DNA of 64,000 nt, from NCBI GenBank assembly GCA_964019335.1, contig OZ025666.1:126501-190500 (forward strand). Reading direction: 5' to 3'. The DNA is from Diplonema japonicum. Lineage: Eukaryota > Euglenozoa > Diplonemea > Diplonemida > Diplonemidae. The notes beneath the pieces were generated by a model. It saw nothing but the letters and a program-made list of their open reading frames with translations, ran no database searches and was not told the origin of the DNA. This document shows, one piece after another, positions 50,986 to 60,640 of the stretch (position 1 is the first letter of the stretch; every line of letters starts with the position of its first letter). Position numbers and translations under genes: made by a program.

Positions 50986-51114
50986 CCCAACAAATGCCAC
51001 TACTTCTTTTACCAATAACATTCCACTATCAATATATTGGGTTTTATGAACTTGTAAACCCAATATATTGATAGTGGAATGTTATTGGTAAAAGAAGTAG
51101 TGGCATTTGTTGGG
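50986..51114. repeat. Perfect 59-bp inverted repeat with 11-nt loop
   Basis: Left arm 50986-51044 and right arm 51056-51114 are exact reverse complements over all 59 bp (CCCAACAAATGCC...ATTGGGTTT and AAACCCAAT...GGCATTTGTTGGG), separated by 11 nt. It sits between beta-tubulin (stop at 50851) and the IQ protein. As RNA it would form one long hairpin. Confidence 0.97.
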
Positions 51115-51326
51115 CTCCGCAAACAAATGAAAAAAAAAAAAAAAAAGAAAAAAAAAAAAAAAAAAATGTTTGTGTGTCTTTCCATTCCTAAAGAGTTGAT
51201 AGGCACTGCTCGAAAATTCTTCTTTTTTTTTACCCCCTTTTTTTTCTGCTCCATTTTCTCCTCCCCTCCCCCTGAAAAAAAAACAAGACCCAACCCCCCC
51301 TCCGAAAAAAAAGATTGTTCCTGAAA

Positions 51327-54278
51327 ATGACAAAACAAACAATTCCATACAGGTGGGAAAAGAAATGGAACATGGATGAATTGCATCATTTCTTAGAACA
51401 AGAAGAGAAGGTGGTGGACAGGTGGTGCGAGGAGAAGGGCTTGGAGAATGTCATGCGGGAAAAGATAAAGGCGATGATCGAAGCCCAGGAAAGGAAATGG
51501 GAGCTGGAGGAGACGGAGAGAGAGAAGGTGCTGTTTAAAGTGAAGAAGATTGCCGATGCAGTCACAGACAACGAAGAGACTACGGTACACGATGAAGTGT
51601 CAGGCTTGGCCCAACTGCTTCAATGCAGCATCGAAGAGCTCCCTCCCAGCGATAGGATCTCAGCCGATAACTTCCTTGCTGCGATCCACCAGGGAGAACG
51701 AACACTTGTTTCCTGTCTTCTCGCAAGTTTTGTATCCAGGCAAGAAAGCCACCCCCTCAGCAAGATTCACCACCACCACGACTTCCACGCGACTCTGAGG
51801 ACTTTCAATAGGAAACTCTGCCTACGGGCCCGACCCAACATGCCTCCACGTTCCGTCCTCAGGACGCTCAAACAAGCCCACAGCGAGCTGCACAAGATCA
51901 TCGCAACCGCAACACCCGAACAATCTTACCTCCTCTCTTCTTGCTACAAGGGGCTTCCTGTGGGTACGCAGTACGAGCAGGGTGTCGAGGCTGCCATTGA
52001 GCAGTGCTCGCAAGGCTGCGGTATTACCCAAGCATCACGTGATCTTGTGTACTCCACGCTCGTATCCTGTGGTTATATCGATACCTTGAATCGTACCATC
52101 AGCGAGGCACATAGGCCTGCGTGCTTGCAGCGAGTCCTCGTGACGCCCCATGACCTGCCCCCGCATCCTCTCTTTGCGTCCTGTGTACACATCGGCAGCA
52201 TCGCCGTCAACGACGGGTTCGCTCACGCTGGGAATCTTGTGAACAGTGGGTTGTACTCGCCCCGGCCTTGCTCTTCGTGGGTGAGCAGTACCGCGCTTCT
52301 CGCTGTTTGCAGCACCATTGCGGGATACGTTGCCGCGCCAATAGTCGACACGGGGCTCCTGCGGTGGATGGCAAGAGAGATCATCACACAGGTGCGTGAC
52401 TGTGACACGGACGGCGTACGAGAGGTGTACGCCTTCCAGGAAAACGTTGTGACAATTGTGGCTGCTGCATGCAAGACCTATCTGGAGCCCGGGTGCTACA
52501 ATACCCATGAGGATGAGGTGGTAGCAGCGCTTGGTAGCGCGGAAAGCACCTTGCTCATGTCACTCATGAGGAGGTGCGTCACAAGACTGGATAGAAACGT
52601 GCCAAAACCGCCGTTCCCAGCGAATGCCTTGCAACGTGCAAAAGCGTTGGCCGCCGTATCCCGACCCGATTTGTTCTGTGCTGGTTTGCGAGAAGCAAGG
52701 AGGGTGGCCATCTTGCAGTCTGTTGCCACCCCCCCAACCGATGACCTTATCCTCTCTTACCTTGTCTGGGTGTACAAAATCGAGCAGAACACCGACAACG
52801 CTGGGCCGGACTCTCTTTGGATGGACCTGTTCTTGATTTTCAAGTTGGTGTTACGGATGCCTTCCATTGACACCGAAGGGTCGTCGCTGCTGCACGGGAT
52901 CAGAAAGGCGACCGGCACAAGGGACCCCCTCACCATATACAGAAGCATTGGGGATGCGCTGAAGGGAGTGCATGAAGAGGGCGGCGTACAGAAGGAGTGG
53001 GAAAAGATATGCTCGACGAAGCTTTCGAACCCCAGGAAGAGGGTCAGTGTTGTGGGACTAAGCGACACCACGTCTCGACGGAAGTCTTCTTTATATGGCA
53101 AAGCCGATGTTCGTGCATGGGAAGAGACGGACGAAGATGAAAAAGAAGACATGGACAAAAACAAAGACAAGGACGAAGACGAGGGAAGTGTGCAAGAGCA
53201 TGAAGAGACAGAAACTGTGCAAAAACATGACGATGCAACGCAGCTCGCGAAGCAGGTTAGAACACTGCTCGAAGCAGGCGACCCTTTACCATCACCCTTT
53301 GACGTTCGTCCTTCTGAAGAGCTCATCGCTCGCAGCATCGAGTGTCTGCAGTCGGAACCAACCATCACGTCAGCTTTGCACTTGGAGATAGCGGCCCATA
53401 ACCCCAAATGGCCACCTCTCGAACTTCCCAGCGGCTTACTACTCAGCATGGCAGGCAGCAGTGCCACTGAAGACGTCAAGCGCGAGGTCTACACATCTCT
53501 CCTCACCGTGGTGTCACTGTCGTCTGCAAAGCGTGATGCAGTGCGAACACAGGACCAGAACACAGCAGCTGCTGGCACTATGCAGCGGGCCTGGTGGTCG
53601 TACTGCGCACGGAAGAGAAAACGTAATGTAGGTGAGTCTTTCTTCAAGCTCATGGAGCTTTTCCAAGCTGGTAGTGGTAAGAAGCATCTGCTTTGCTTGA
53701 GGAAAGCCCACACAAGAGACATCCCTAAAAAGCTGAAGGAAGTTAGGGAGCAACACAAGAAAAACGAGCTAACACGGGTGTTGCAAAGAGCAACGAGGTT
53801 ATTCTTGAGAGCACCCAATGTAAAGCTTGAAGAAGTTCAATGTGTCGAGGAAGAGCTCGACAGACAGCACGCAGTCACTCCTTGCTTGTTGAAGGCTCGG
53901 TGCAGCCTCCTTACATTAAAGGGGAAGTGTGACCCCTCTACATACATTGCGGGACAGGACTACTTCATGAACACGCTAGTGCCGCAGCTAAAAGCTCATG
54001 CTTGTCTGCAGCTTGGGTTCCCGATCGCCCTTGAGTGCTGCAAGGTTTATTTTCACAGGCAGGACTTCACAACTGCATCAGAGCTCTGCACTACCTATAT
54101 CGCCCTTCTGGGGGAAAGTCCTGAGCTTGTGTCTTTCAAGCAGACTTGCAGCGTCATGCTGAATGCATCTGTTTTACTACAGAGAGCGTCCTCGAGGCTG
54201 GCTCTGCCGTCGGTCATTCGGCAAGAAGCCGTGCACAGGCAGGCCCATAGCAAAAAGATCAGTGCTTTACCAAGCTAG
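51327..54278 (+). CDS. Large IQ-motif protein, 983 aa, unknown
   Basis: Begins MTKQTIPYRWEKKWNMDELHHFL. A second start at 51372 is possible, because CATACAG (ending 51351) looks like an acceptor lying between the two. The N-terminal 80 residues are a charged helix; residues about 100-560 are helical and globular without a recognised domain. A strongly acidic Lys/Asp/Glu segment (about 605-635) is followed by an IQ-like motif (TMQRAWWSYCARKRKR, about 750-765) and a helical C-terminus that could contain TPR-like repeats. Calmodulin binding is inferred from the IQ motif only. Confidence 0.75.
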   Translation: MTKQTIPYRWEKKWNMDELHHFLEQEEKVVDRWCEEKGLENVMREKIKAMIEAQERKWELEETEREKVLFKVKKIADAVTDNEETTVHDEVSGLAQLLQCSIEELPPSDRISADNFLAAIHQGERTLVSCLLASFVSRQESHPLSKIHHHHDFHATLRTFNRKLCLRARPNMPPRSVLRTLKQAHSELHKIIATATPEQSYLLSSCYKGLPVGTQYEQGVEAAIEQCSQGCGITQASRDLVYSTLVSCGYIDTLNRTISEAHRPACLQRVLVTPHDLPPHPLFASCVHIGSIAVNDGFAHAGNLVNSGLYSPRPCSSWVSSTALLAVCSTIAGYVAAPIVDTGLLRWMAREIITQVRDCDTDGVREVYAFQENVVTIVAAACKTYLEPGCYNTHEDEVVAALGSAESTLLMSLMRRCVTRLDRNVPKPPFPANALQRAKALAAVSRPDLFCAGLREARRVAILQSVATPPTDDLILSYLVWVYKIEQNTDNAGPDSLWMDLFLIFKLVLRMPSIDTEGSSLLHGIRKATGTRDPLTIYRSIGDALKGVHEEGGVQKEWEKICSTKLSNPRKRVSVVGLSDTTSRRKSSLYGKADVRAWEETDEDEKEDMDKNKDKDEDEGSVQEHEETETVQKHDDATQLAKQVRTLLEAGDPLPSPFDVRPSEELIARSIECLQSEPTITSALHLEIAAHNPKWPPLELPSGLLLSMAGSSATEDVKREVYTSLLTVVSLSSAKRDAVRTQDQNTAAAGTMQRAWWSYCARKRKRNVGESFFKLMELFQAGSGKKHLLCLRKAHTRDIPKKLKEVREQHKKNELTRVLQRATRLFLRAPNVKLEEVQCVEEELDRQHAVTPCLLKARCSLLTLKGKCDPSTYIAGQDYFMNTLVPQLKAHACLQLGFPIALECCKVYFHRQDFTTASELCTTYIALLGESPELVSFKQTCSVMLNASVLLQRASSRLALPSVIRQEAVHRQAHSKKISALPS

Positions 54279-54351
54279 ATCGTTATTCGTGCTATTTTTA
54301 TGTTGCGTTTTTTTCCTCTTCCTTTTTTTTCCTCGCACGCAACAATAAGCA

Positions 54352-54358
54352 GGTGAAA
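54352..54358 (+). promoter_or_regulatory. Trans-splice acceptor with minimal leader
   Basis: AAGCAG ends at 54352 after a pyrimidine tract (about 54309-54333). Only GTGAAA separates it from the ATG at 54359, giving a six-base 5' leader apart from any spliced leader. Confidence 0.55.
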
Positions 54359-55566
54359 ATGTGGCGTCGTGCCATTCTAGCAAGCGTGGGGAGCACCGCA
54401 GGGTGGGCCATTTCTCAAAAGCAGAAGGAATGCGAAGCATGCACATTGGGAACAGCGTGCTGTCTCCTGACTACAGCGGCAATGGGAACGGTGCAAGCCA
54501 TTCTGTATTTCCAGAAAGAGTTGGAAAAAGAGGGGAGGTTGCTACTGGCGATCCGTGCAGATGAAGGGGACCAAGGTGCACAGATGTGTCTTGCAGGAAT
54601 GATGTACGCCGCAAACCCGGATTTGGCGATCGGGCCCTTGAAGCAGTGTTCGGACAAGCTGCCTGACTGCAAGGCGCTGTACGCGCTTCTTGTGAAGGGA
54701 GAGGACAGGAGCAAACTGCTCACAGAGGCTGTGCAGGAGATTAAGACGCAGATTTCGAATTTGGAGAAGTTGCACCCGGATGACCGATTGGTGCAGATAG
54801 CGCCCCCGATGCCTCCTGGTTTCCTGCCCAAGCCGTTGGAAGACGAGGACGAAGTAGAACTTCTGAAATATGTTGGTGCTGACTACACGCGTTCCGTCAT
54901 TTCGGCCATCACGGCGAAGGGAATGCCATCGGTGGACAGCAGCCTGACAGAGACGGAGCTGGACGCGGTGAGATACATCGGCGCGGCAAGGGGGTTCGTA
55001 CCGTTCTTCTACCTGTTGGGCCGCAAAGCCCAACTTGAAGGAAAGAAAGAAATCGCAGCGAACTGCTACTTGGACCTCATGCTAACTACGACACCCGAGC
55101 ATGCCAAGCATGTCATGGCTACCCTCAGCGAGCAGTACATTCCGGTATGCACATTTTAAGCTCCTTCACACATGAAACAGAACGCGACTGAAGCATGGAG
55201 AGATAGAAAGGTGGGCTGGTGGGCCGCTGGTGTGGCTTCGTCAAGGGTCGAACTCTGTATGTTTCTTTCCCCCACCCGTTGTACTTTAAAAAAAAAGGCC
55301 GCCTTTACTCCGAGGGTATCAACCCCGTGGGGCTTACCGATCACGAAGTTCGAGACAATCTCAATCTTGCCATATCCACCATCCCAGACTTGCACAAGTC
55401 TCTCAAACCCCTCTTCCCTAAGGATGACCCTGTTATCTCGCAGCTGATGCCCACCTTGGAGTCCTGCAAGAAAGCACATGGCAGCCCTTACGTCGCAGGG
55501 AACGACCTTGAAATGTGTTCTGAAGGCCTCAGCATCGTGGCCGACTACCTCCTTGAGAGCATGTAA
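54359..55566 (+). CDS. Membrane-associated protein with Sel1/TPR-like region, three exons
   Basis: Exons 54359-55144, 55181-55256 and 55298-55566; introns of 36 nt (phase 0) and 41 nt (phase 1, GTATGTTT...AAAAAAAG). The product is 376 aa. The N-terminus MWRRAILASVGSTAGW and a hydrophobic Cys-rich stretch (CTLGTACCLLTTAAMGTVQAILYF, about 24-50) indicate membrane or mitochondrial targeting. A Sel1/TPR-like helical part follows (EGDQGAQMCLAGMMYAANPDLAIGPLKQC). The spliced C-terminal part reads LYSEGINPVGLTDHEVRDNLNL and ends LESM. The middle exon is needed to link the two clearly coding frames, which supports the model. No family is named. Confidence 0.7.
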
Positions 55567-55694
55567 TCGTAGATTGCCAAACAAAGATGAGAAGAAAACG
55601 AAAGGAGAAAAAAAGGAAGAAAGAAGTAGTCTTACGCAGTCTGAAGACGCGAATTTTGTTGTTGTTGTCCCTTTCAAGCACATTACAGGATACT

Positions 55695-57674
55695 ATGCTG
55701 TTTCGTGCAGCAGTCGCTCTGGGGTGCGTTGCCCTGTGCCTGTGTGGTGATTCGTATGACAGGGCGTGTGATGAGATGATGTCAACTGCCCAGCAGGCAG
55801 GGAGGTACTTCAACTCAGGTGATACAAGGAAAGCCGATAAAGCCGTTGCGAAGGTGGAACGCCTGTTCAACAAAGCAAAGGAGATGCTTCCCGATGAACC
55901 GCAGGCTTACATCACGTACGCCACGTTCCTCCTGAACGCAAACATGGTGGAGAAGTCAGAAGCGGTGTGGAGGGAGGTGAAGGGGCTTCTCAAACCGGAA
56001 CTCATCGAAAACAACCCCGGACTGGTCAAGTACGTCAATTCCAGGATCCACAAGTGCAAGTACGCAAGAGTCAGCATGTCTAAGGACAAGGTGTACGACG
56101 GCGGGAAGGGTGACATGTTGGCATCTCTCGAACTCCAAGACGAGCAGATCCAGCTGCGCCCCCTCCCAGAACTATATCACGCACGTGGTACCGTCAAAGT
56201 TCAGATCTCCACCACAGACGAAACGCTTGTCATAAGTGCCATCAACGATTTTAATGCTGCGCAGGAAGCCGCCCTTAAAGGACACCTCGCCGCCCTGAAC
56301 CTCATGGGCCAACGCACGGCGCGCACCTACAACTCATCCTCCAACATGCAACCTTTCTTTGCTAAAGGCACCGGCACACGTGAGGAATACAGCTTTCCTG
56401 TGACCATCCACACTGCCACTTCTAAAACCTCCGACACGGCACATTACGAAGTGGAGCACAAGACGGCGCTTGTGAGAGACAGCATGGTGCTTGGCAGGGA
56501 TGCCGTCGTCACTTCGACGCAGTGTGCCGGGGAGCAGTGGGGGCTCAAGATGGTTACAAAGAAGCTTGCTGCTCTTTATACTCATGTAGGCGATGCAACG
56601 AGGGCCAAGAACGCAAAGGCGATTGTCGAGCCGTTCATGCCACACCCTGGGAAACTTGCGTCGGCGATCAGAGAGAAGTACGGCAATCAGCTTGAAGATC
56701 ATAACACTGACTGGCTTGACGAGTGGTCACACGATGTGAGTCAAGGCTGTGTCGGCACCCTGTACGACCCCACGCAGGGCGGCAGAGTCGATTTGTCCAC
56801 AAACGTCCCCGTCCTTGACGTGTTCGGCGAGCAGCCTGACATCGACCAGAATGGGAACAACCAGTTCCTCACCTTCCCGAGGCAGCCTTCTGGGAAGCAC
56901 AAAAAGGCCATTCTTACAGCCCAGTTCGCTGGGACGTCCTTCTACCACTTTGTGGTGGAGATCCTGCCGAGGTTCGTGATGATCTTGGAAGACGAAAACC
57001 TTCAAGACGACAAGCTCCTCATCCTCATCCCGCAAGACACCAGCAGCAACAAGTTCGTAAAGGGCTTCCTGAAGTTGATGCCTAAGCTCAACATGAAAAG
57101 GCTGCGCGCTTACACAGGTGACGTGCTTGTCGACGAGCTGCACGTGCCTACATGGGCAAACGAGGAGTTCGTTGCCAAGACTCACCCTCCGGCATCGCTG
57201 TTAAAGAAGGTGCGGAAAGCCATTGTAAAAGAACCGCAACCAAAAAGGGACACCATTGTGTACCTCTCGAGGAAAGGAGCCGGTATGCGTGGTCTGGTGG
57301 ACGACGACGTCATGTTTAGCAGACTGGAGGGCTTCGCCAAGGAGAGGGGCATGGAGTGTGTGAAATACAGTACGCCTCTCTCTGTTTCAGAGACTCGTGA
57401 CTTGTTCCAGCGTGCTGCGGTGGTGGTGGGGGTGCACGGTGGTGCGATGTCAAACACCATATTCTGTCAGCCAGAGACACTCGTCGTTGAACTGGGCTTC
57501 ACCTCGCCCTTCAGCTTCGACTTTGTGCACCTTTCTGGTGCGCTGGACCTCGTGCACCACATTTACCTTCTTGATCCTACCCCTAACGGGATGGGTGCTC
57601 CCCTTGTCTCCGTCAACTTCGATTCGTTCTTCACGAAGTTTGCCGATCTGATCCCCCGTCAAGAAGAGCTTTGA
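55695..57674 (+). CDS. GT61-family glycosyltransferase, secretory pathway
   Basis: 659 aa from the ATG at 55695, which follows ATTACAG (ending 55688). The start MLFRAAVALGCVALCLCG is a signal peptide or anchor. A helical, TPR-like N-terminal part (about 20-120) precedes the catalytic region. The C-terminal third carries the GT61 (formerly DUF563) signature: RDTIVYLSRKGAG, LFQRAAVVVGVHGGAMSN (His581) and PETLVVELGF, comparable to the 'VGxHGAGLTN' motif of plant xylosyltransferases and animal EOGT. It probably transfers a sugar to proteins or glycans in the ER or Golgi. The donor and acceptor are unknown. Confidence 0.85.
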   Translation: MLFRAAVALGCVALCLCGDSYDRACDEMMSTAQQAGRYFNSGDTRKADKAVAKVERLFNKAKEMLPDEPQAYITYATFLLNANMVEKSEAVWREVKGLLKPELIENNPGLVKYVNSRIHKCKYARVSMSKDKVYDGGKGDMLASLELQDEQIQLRPLPELYHARGTVKVQISTTDETLVISAINDFNAAQEAALKGHLAALNLMGQRTARTYNSSSNMQPFFAKGTGTREEYSFPVTIHTATSKTSDTAHYEVEHKTALVRDSMVLGRDAVVTSTQCAGEQWGLKMVTKKLAALYTHVGDATRAKNAKAIVEPFMPHPGKLASAIREKYGNQLEDHNTDWLDEWSHDVSQGCVGTLYDPTQGGRVDLSTNVPVLDVFGEQPDIDQNGNNQFLTFPRQPSGKHKKAILTAQFAGTSFYHFVVEILPRFVMILEDENLQDDKLLILIPQDTSSNKFVKGFLKLMPKLNMKRLRAYTGDVLVDELHVPTWANEEFVAKTHPPASLLKKVRKAIVKEPQPKRDTIVYLSRKGAGMRGLVDDDVMFSRLEGFAKERGMECVKYSTPLSVSETRDLFQRAAVVVGVHGGAMSNTIFCQPETLVVELGFTSPFSFDFVHLSGALDLVHHIYLLDPTPNGMGAPLVSVNFDSFFTKFADLIPRQEEL

Positions 57675-57816
57675 CCTTCGACAGAGTGTTAGAAAAACGT
57701 AGCGTGACCGTGTTGAGTATTTTCTTTTTGTTCTGTTTTTTACCTTTAAATCTAAACACACCATTGAAAGAACTGCACATCACTGTTGATGCAAATATTA
57801 AAAAGAGCCCCGTAGG

Positions 57817-58938
57817 ATGCTACGACCGCAGCGCGTGCTGCGGGTGTACATGAACGATCACGAAGCATCGCGGGAACTGAAAAGACTGCTGCACACGAAG
57901 GACAGAATAGGAACATCGAGGAAGAAGCATGTGAACAGAGTAGTGTTAAAGTCGCTGCACCAATTTATGCATGCGGGAGTCCCTGTCGGGACACGGACAT
58001 TTGGAATTGCAATGGGACAGATGTGCCAGCAAGGGCTTGCGAAGGGGTGTGACGAGGTGTACGCTTTGATGAAGCAGAAGGGCGTGCGGATGGATGTGGG
58101 TATCTACAACATGATGATGAAGGTGCATTCGGGGAAGTCATTTGAGACTGTTTCGTTCTTCTGGGATATTTTGAACAGCTCCCCGCCTCTCAAGCCGGAT
58201 GCGATCAGTCACCTCACGTTCCTGCGTGCCGCCGTGGCAGCACGTCCCCCTATTTCTCTGACGGAGCGAAATATCATCATCTCCAATGCTCTGCGCGCCA
58301 TAGGAACCCGACCGAAGGATCTCCTCGTTGTGTACACCACCATTGCACCCTGTCTGCGCCCTCGGGAGGCCAGAGCTTTGTACTACAAACTTGTTGACCA
58401 AGACATCGTTCCTGATATGCGGTTTTACACAGCAATGTTGCGTGCCTGCGTGGAGCATAAAGACACGGGGTTGATGAGCTTCGTCGAGAAGAAGGTAGAG
58501 ACATCGAATCTTGAAAAGGACGCGGTGTACTTAGACACGACGCTGAGGGTGCAGAGCTCAGCGGTTGACTTCAAGGGGATGATGAAGACGCTGAAAGAAT
58601 TTGATGAGCGGCGGTTGCTGCCGACAATCACAACATACTGCACAGTGATCGATCTTTGCAGGAAGGAAGCAGACGGCGACATGCACCGGCCAGAGGTACA
58701 GCTTGCCTGCATGATGTTCGAGCGTGCAATTCACAACGGGTTTGGCTCCTACGCAACACTATTCTACTGCATTCTCCGTCTCCACAAGGAAACAGGTAAC
58801 ACCGTTGCCCTCAATGCATCCAAAGAACGCGCGATCACACACGACCACTACAGTGGGGCGGTGAAGAAGCTTGTTGAAGAAGGACCCCTCCCCTTCCCCA
58901 CCAGCTATGACGACTTCGAAGAAGTCCCAAGAGAGTAA
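57817..58938 (+). CDS. Pentatricopeptide-repeat (PPR) protein
   Basis: 373 aa. Helix-turn-helix repeats of about 35 residues can be picked out: GTRTFGIAMGQMCQQGLAKGCDEVYALMKQKGVRMD, then VGIYNMMMKVHSG, VPDMRFYTAMLRACVEHKD and LPTITTYCTVIDLCRKEAD, each with the Tyr-x-x-(hydrophobic)-Ile/Leu pattern of PPR motifs. The N-terminus MLRPQRVLRVYM is basic, possibly mitochondrial. PPR proteins usually bind organellar RNA. In euglenozoans with unusual mitochondrial RNA processing this would be a natural role, but the target is unknown. Confidence 0.82.
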   Translation: MLRPQRVLRVYMNDHEASRELKRLLHTKDRIGTSRKKHVNRVVLKSLHQFMHAGVPVGTRTFGIAMGQMCQQGLAKGCDEVYALMKQKGVRMDVGIYNMMMKVHSGKSFETVSFFWDILNSSPPLKPDAISHLTFLRAAVAARPPISLTERNIIISNALRAIGTRPKDLLVVYTTIAPCLRPREARALYYKLVDQDIVPDMRFYTAMLRACVEHKDTGLMSFVEKKVETSNLEKDAVYLDTTLRVQSSAVDFKGMMKTLKEFDERRLLPTITTYCTVIDLCRKEADGDMHRPEVQLACMMFERAIHNGFGSYATLFYCILRLHKETGNTVALNASKERAITHDHYSGAVKKLVEEGPLPFPTSYDDFEEVPRE

Positions 58939-58984
58939 TACGTGTTTCCCATTGCCACACCAACACACTGCAGGTTACTTCAAA

Positions 58985-60478
58985 ATGAACCCTGATCTAG
59001 ACAACGACAAACGGCTGCAGAGAGTGGTCCCTATGATTCTCCTGCATATTAACAAAATATACAAAAAGAAAGGGCGAAAAGTTATGACCGATAATCAAGA
59101 GGAACAGGCCACTGCACTGCTGGTTAGCTTGTTGAGGAGCGGGAAAGGGTGTGACGCGGCAATACGAAGGATCGCAGAAGAGATACACACAGAAACACGG
59201 TCTGTGACGCCTGAGGATGAGTCGCAGAGCTTAGCTGAGACAGAGTACTTCGACGAAGAATCGGTCCTGCAGCCCTCACCACCTGCCTCTGTGAGGCATG
59301 GCTCACTGCCCCACCATGTGCGAAGGAAGAGAGTCCTCGCCAAGGATTGGTGGGCTAAAGTGGCGGAGATAGACTACCTCGACTACGAAGACGACAAGCA
59401 GCGACGGCTGAACGAAAAACTGGAGAAAATGCAACGGCAACGGGACGCCTTGGATCAGCAGCTGGAGTACCAGCACCATCAGAAACAGCTGGAGAGAGAA
59501 GAGGCAGTCCGGGAACACGAAGAACTAACCAAAAAGCTTGAAATATGGGAAGACGAAAAGAGGTGTGCTGCGAAGAAGGTACGAGAAGCTTGCGAAGTCG
59601 AGAAGAAGATACGAGACACACAGCTGCAAGTACAAAAGGAGAAAAGGGAGCAGGAACTAAAGGCGAAGAGGGACGAAGAGGAGCGGCTGTACAACTGCGC
59701 AATAGAAGAAGAGAAGAGGGAACAGGAGAAGATGGCTGAGAGGAAGGAGAAGGTGCTGGAGGGCGTGAAACGCAACATGTACTACAACGTGAAGCAGCAA
59801 GCGCTGAAGGATGAAGCCTTGTTGAATGAACAACTACTAGACAAAAAGCTTGCAAAACAACATGCTGAGAAGCTGCAGAAGCAAGAAGAGCTGCGGCAAA
59901 AAGCTTTGCTAGAGATCAGCTCACGGCAAGCTAAGCAACGAGAGATGGGCGAAGCCATGTGCCATTCTCTGATGGAGAAGGCAGCCGCTGACGAGAAGAG
60001 AGCTCTGGAGGCCTGCAAAAAAGCACTGCACGAGGCCAAAGGGGAAGAAGAACGGAGACGGGTTGCGGCTGATGTGAATAAGAGGAAGACTATTAGGTTC
60101 TTGCAGCGGCAGCTGGAACACAAGCAGGATGTGAAGGAGCGCGAGATGGAATGCGACAGGCGGGACAAGGAGAGAACTAAAAAAGATATATTGAATGCGT
60201 CCCAACAAGAAAAGGAACAAACGCGTGTCAAGAAGCACAAAGATATGGCGAACCATGCTGAGGTGGTGAAGCAGATCAAAGCAAAGCAGGACCGTGTTGA
60301 AGAGTCGATGACACGCAACGAGAAGGCTCTCAACAGTAGGCTGCTTGACCGCATCATCACCCGCCTCCCGCAGGTCACACCTCCGCCGTTTACACCATGC
60401 GGCTACCCTCAGAGGGACACCACACCCATTCTACCCCCTTCCCTCCCGTCGAGCAGGTGTGGCAGCGTTATGATCTGA
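58985..60478 (+). CDS. Long coiled-coil protein of axonemal type
   Basis: 497 aa from the ATG at 58985; earlier in-frame codons overlap the PPR gene and are rejected. An N-terminal helical domain (about 1-75), a linker with Ser/Pro, and then an almost continuous charged coiled coil (about 135-455, rich in Glu, Lys, Arg and Gln with repeated EEE.KR patterns) end in a Pro-rich tail. The pattern resembles the trichohyalin/plectin-like proteins found as microtubule inner proteins and CFAPs, but no orthologue is certain. It begins 46 nt after the PPR stop, with CACTGCAG as a likely acceptor. Confidence 0.7.
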   Translation: MNPDLDNDKRLQRVVPMILLHINKIYKKKGRKVMTDNQEEQATALLVSLLRSGKGCDAAIRRIAEEIHTETRSVTPEDESQSLAETEYFDEESVLQPSPPASVRHGSLPHHVRRKRVLAKDWWAKVAEIDYLDYEDDKQRRLNEKLEKMQRQRDALDQQLEYQHHQKQLEREEAVREHEELTKKLEIWEDEKRCAAKKVREACEVEKKIRDTQLQVQKEKREQELKAKRDEEERLYNCAIEEEKREQEKMAERKEKVLEGVKRNMYYNVKQQALKDEALLNEQLLDKKLAKQHAEKLQKQEELRQKALLEISSRQAKQREMGEAMCHSLMEKAAADEKRALEACKKALHEAKGEEERRRVAADVNKRKTIRFLQRQLEHKQDVKEREMECDRRDKERTKKDILNASQQEKEQTRVKKHKDMANHAEVVKQIKAKQDRVEESMTRNEKALNSRLLDRIITRLPQVTPPPFTPCGYPQRDTTPILPPSLPSSRCGSVMI

Positions 60479-60640
60479 CCTGCCCAGTCTGCAAGTTAAG
60501 TGGTCTCTATTTGGTTATACTGTTTTTCTAAGCAGTTCTTTACAAGAAAAAAAAAAAAGAAAGAAAAAGTAGCTTATTCGCATTAAAACAGAACGAGTCA
60601 GAACTGCCCATCACTCCAGGCACACCAGTCTGCGGCTCCC

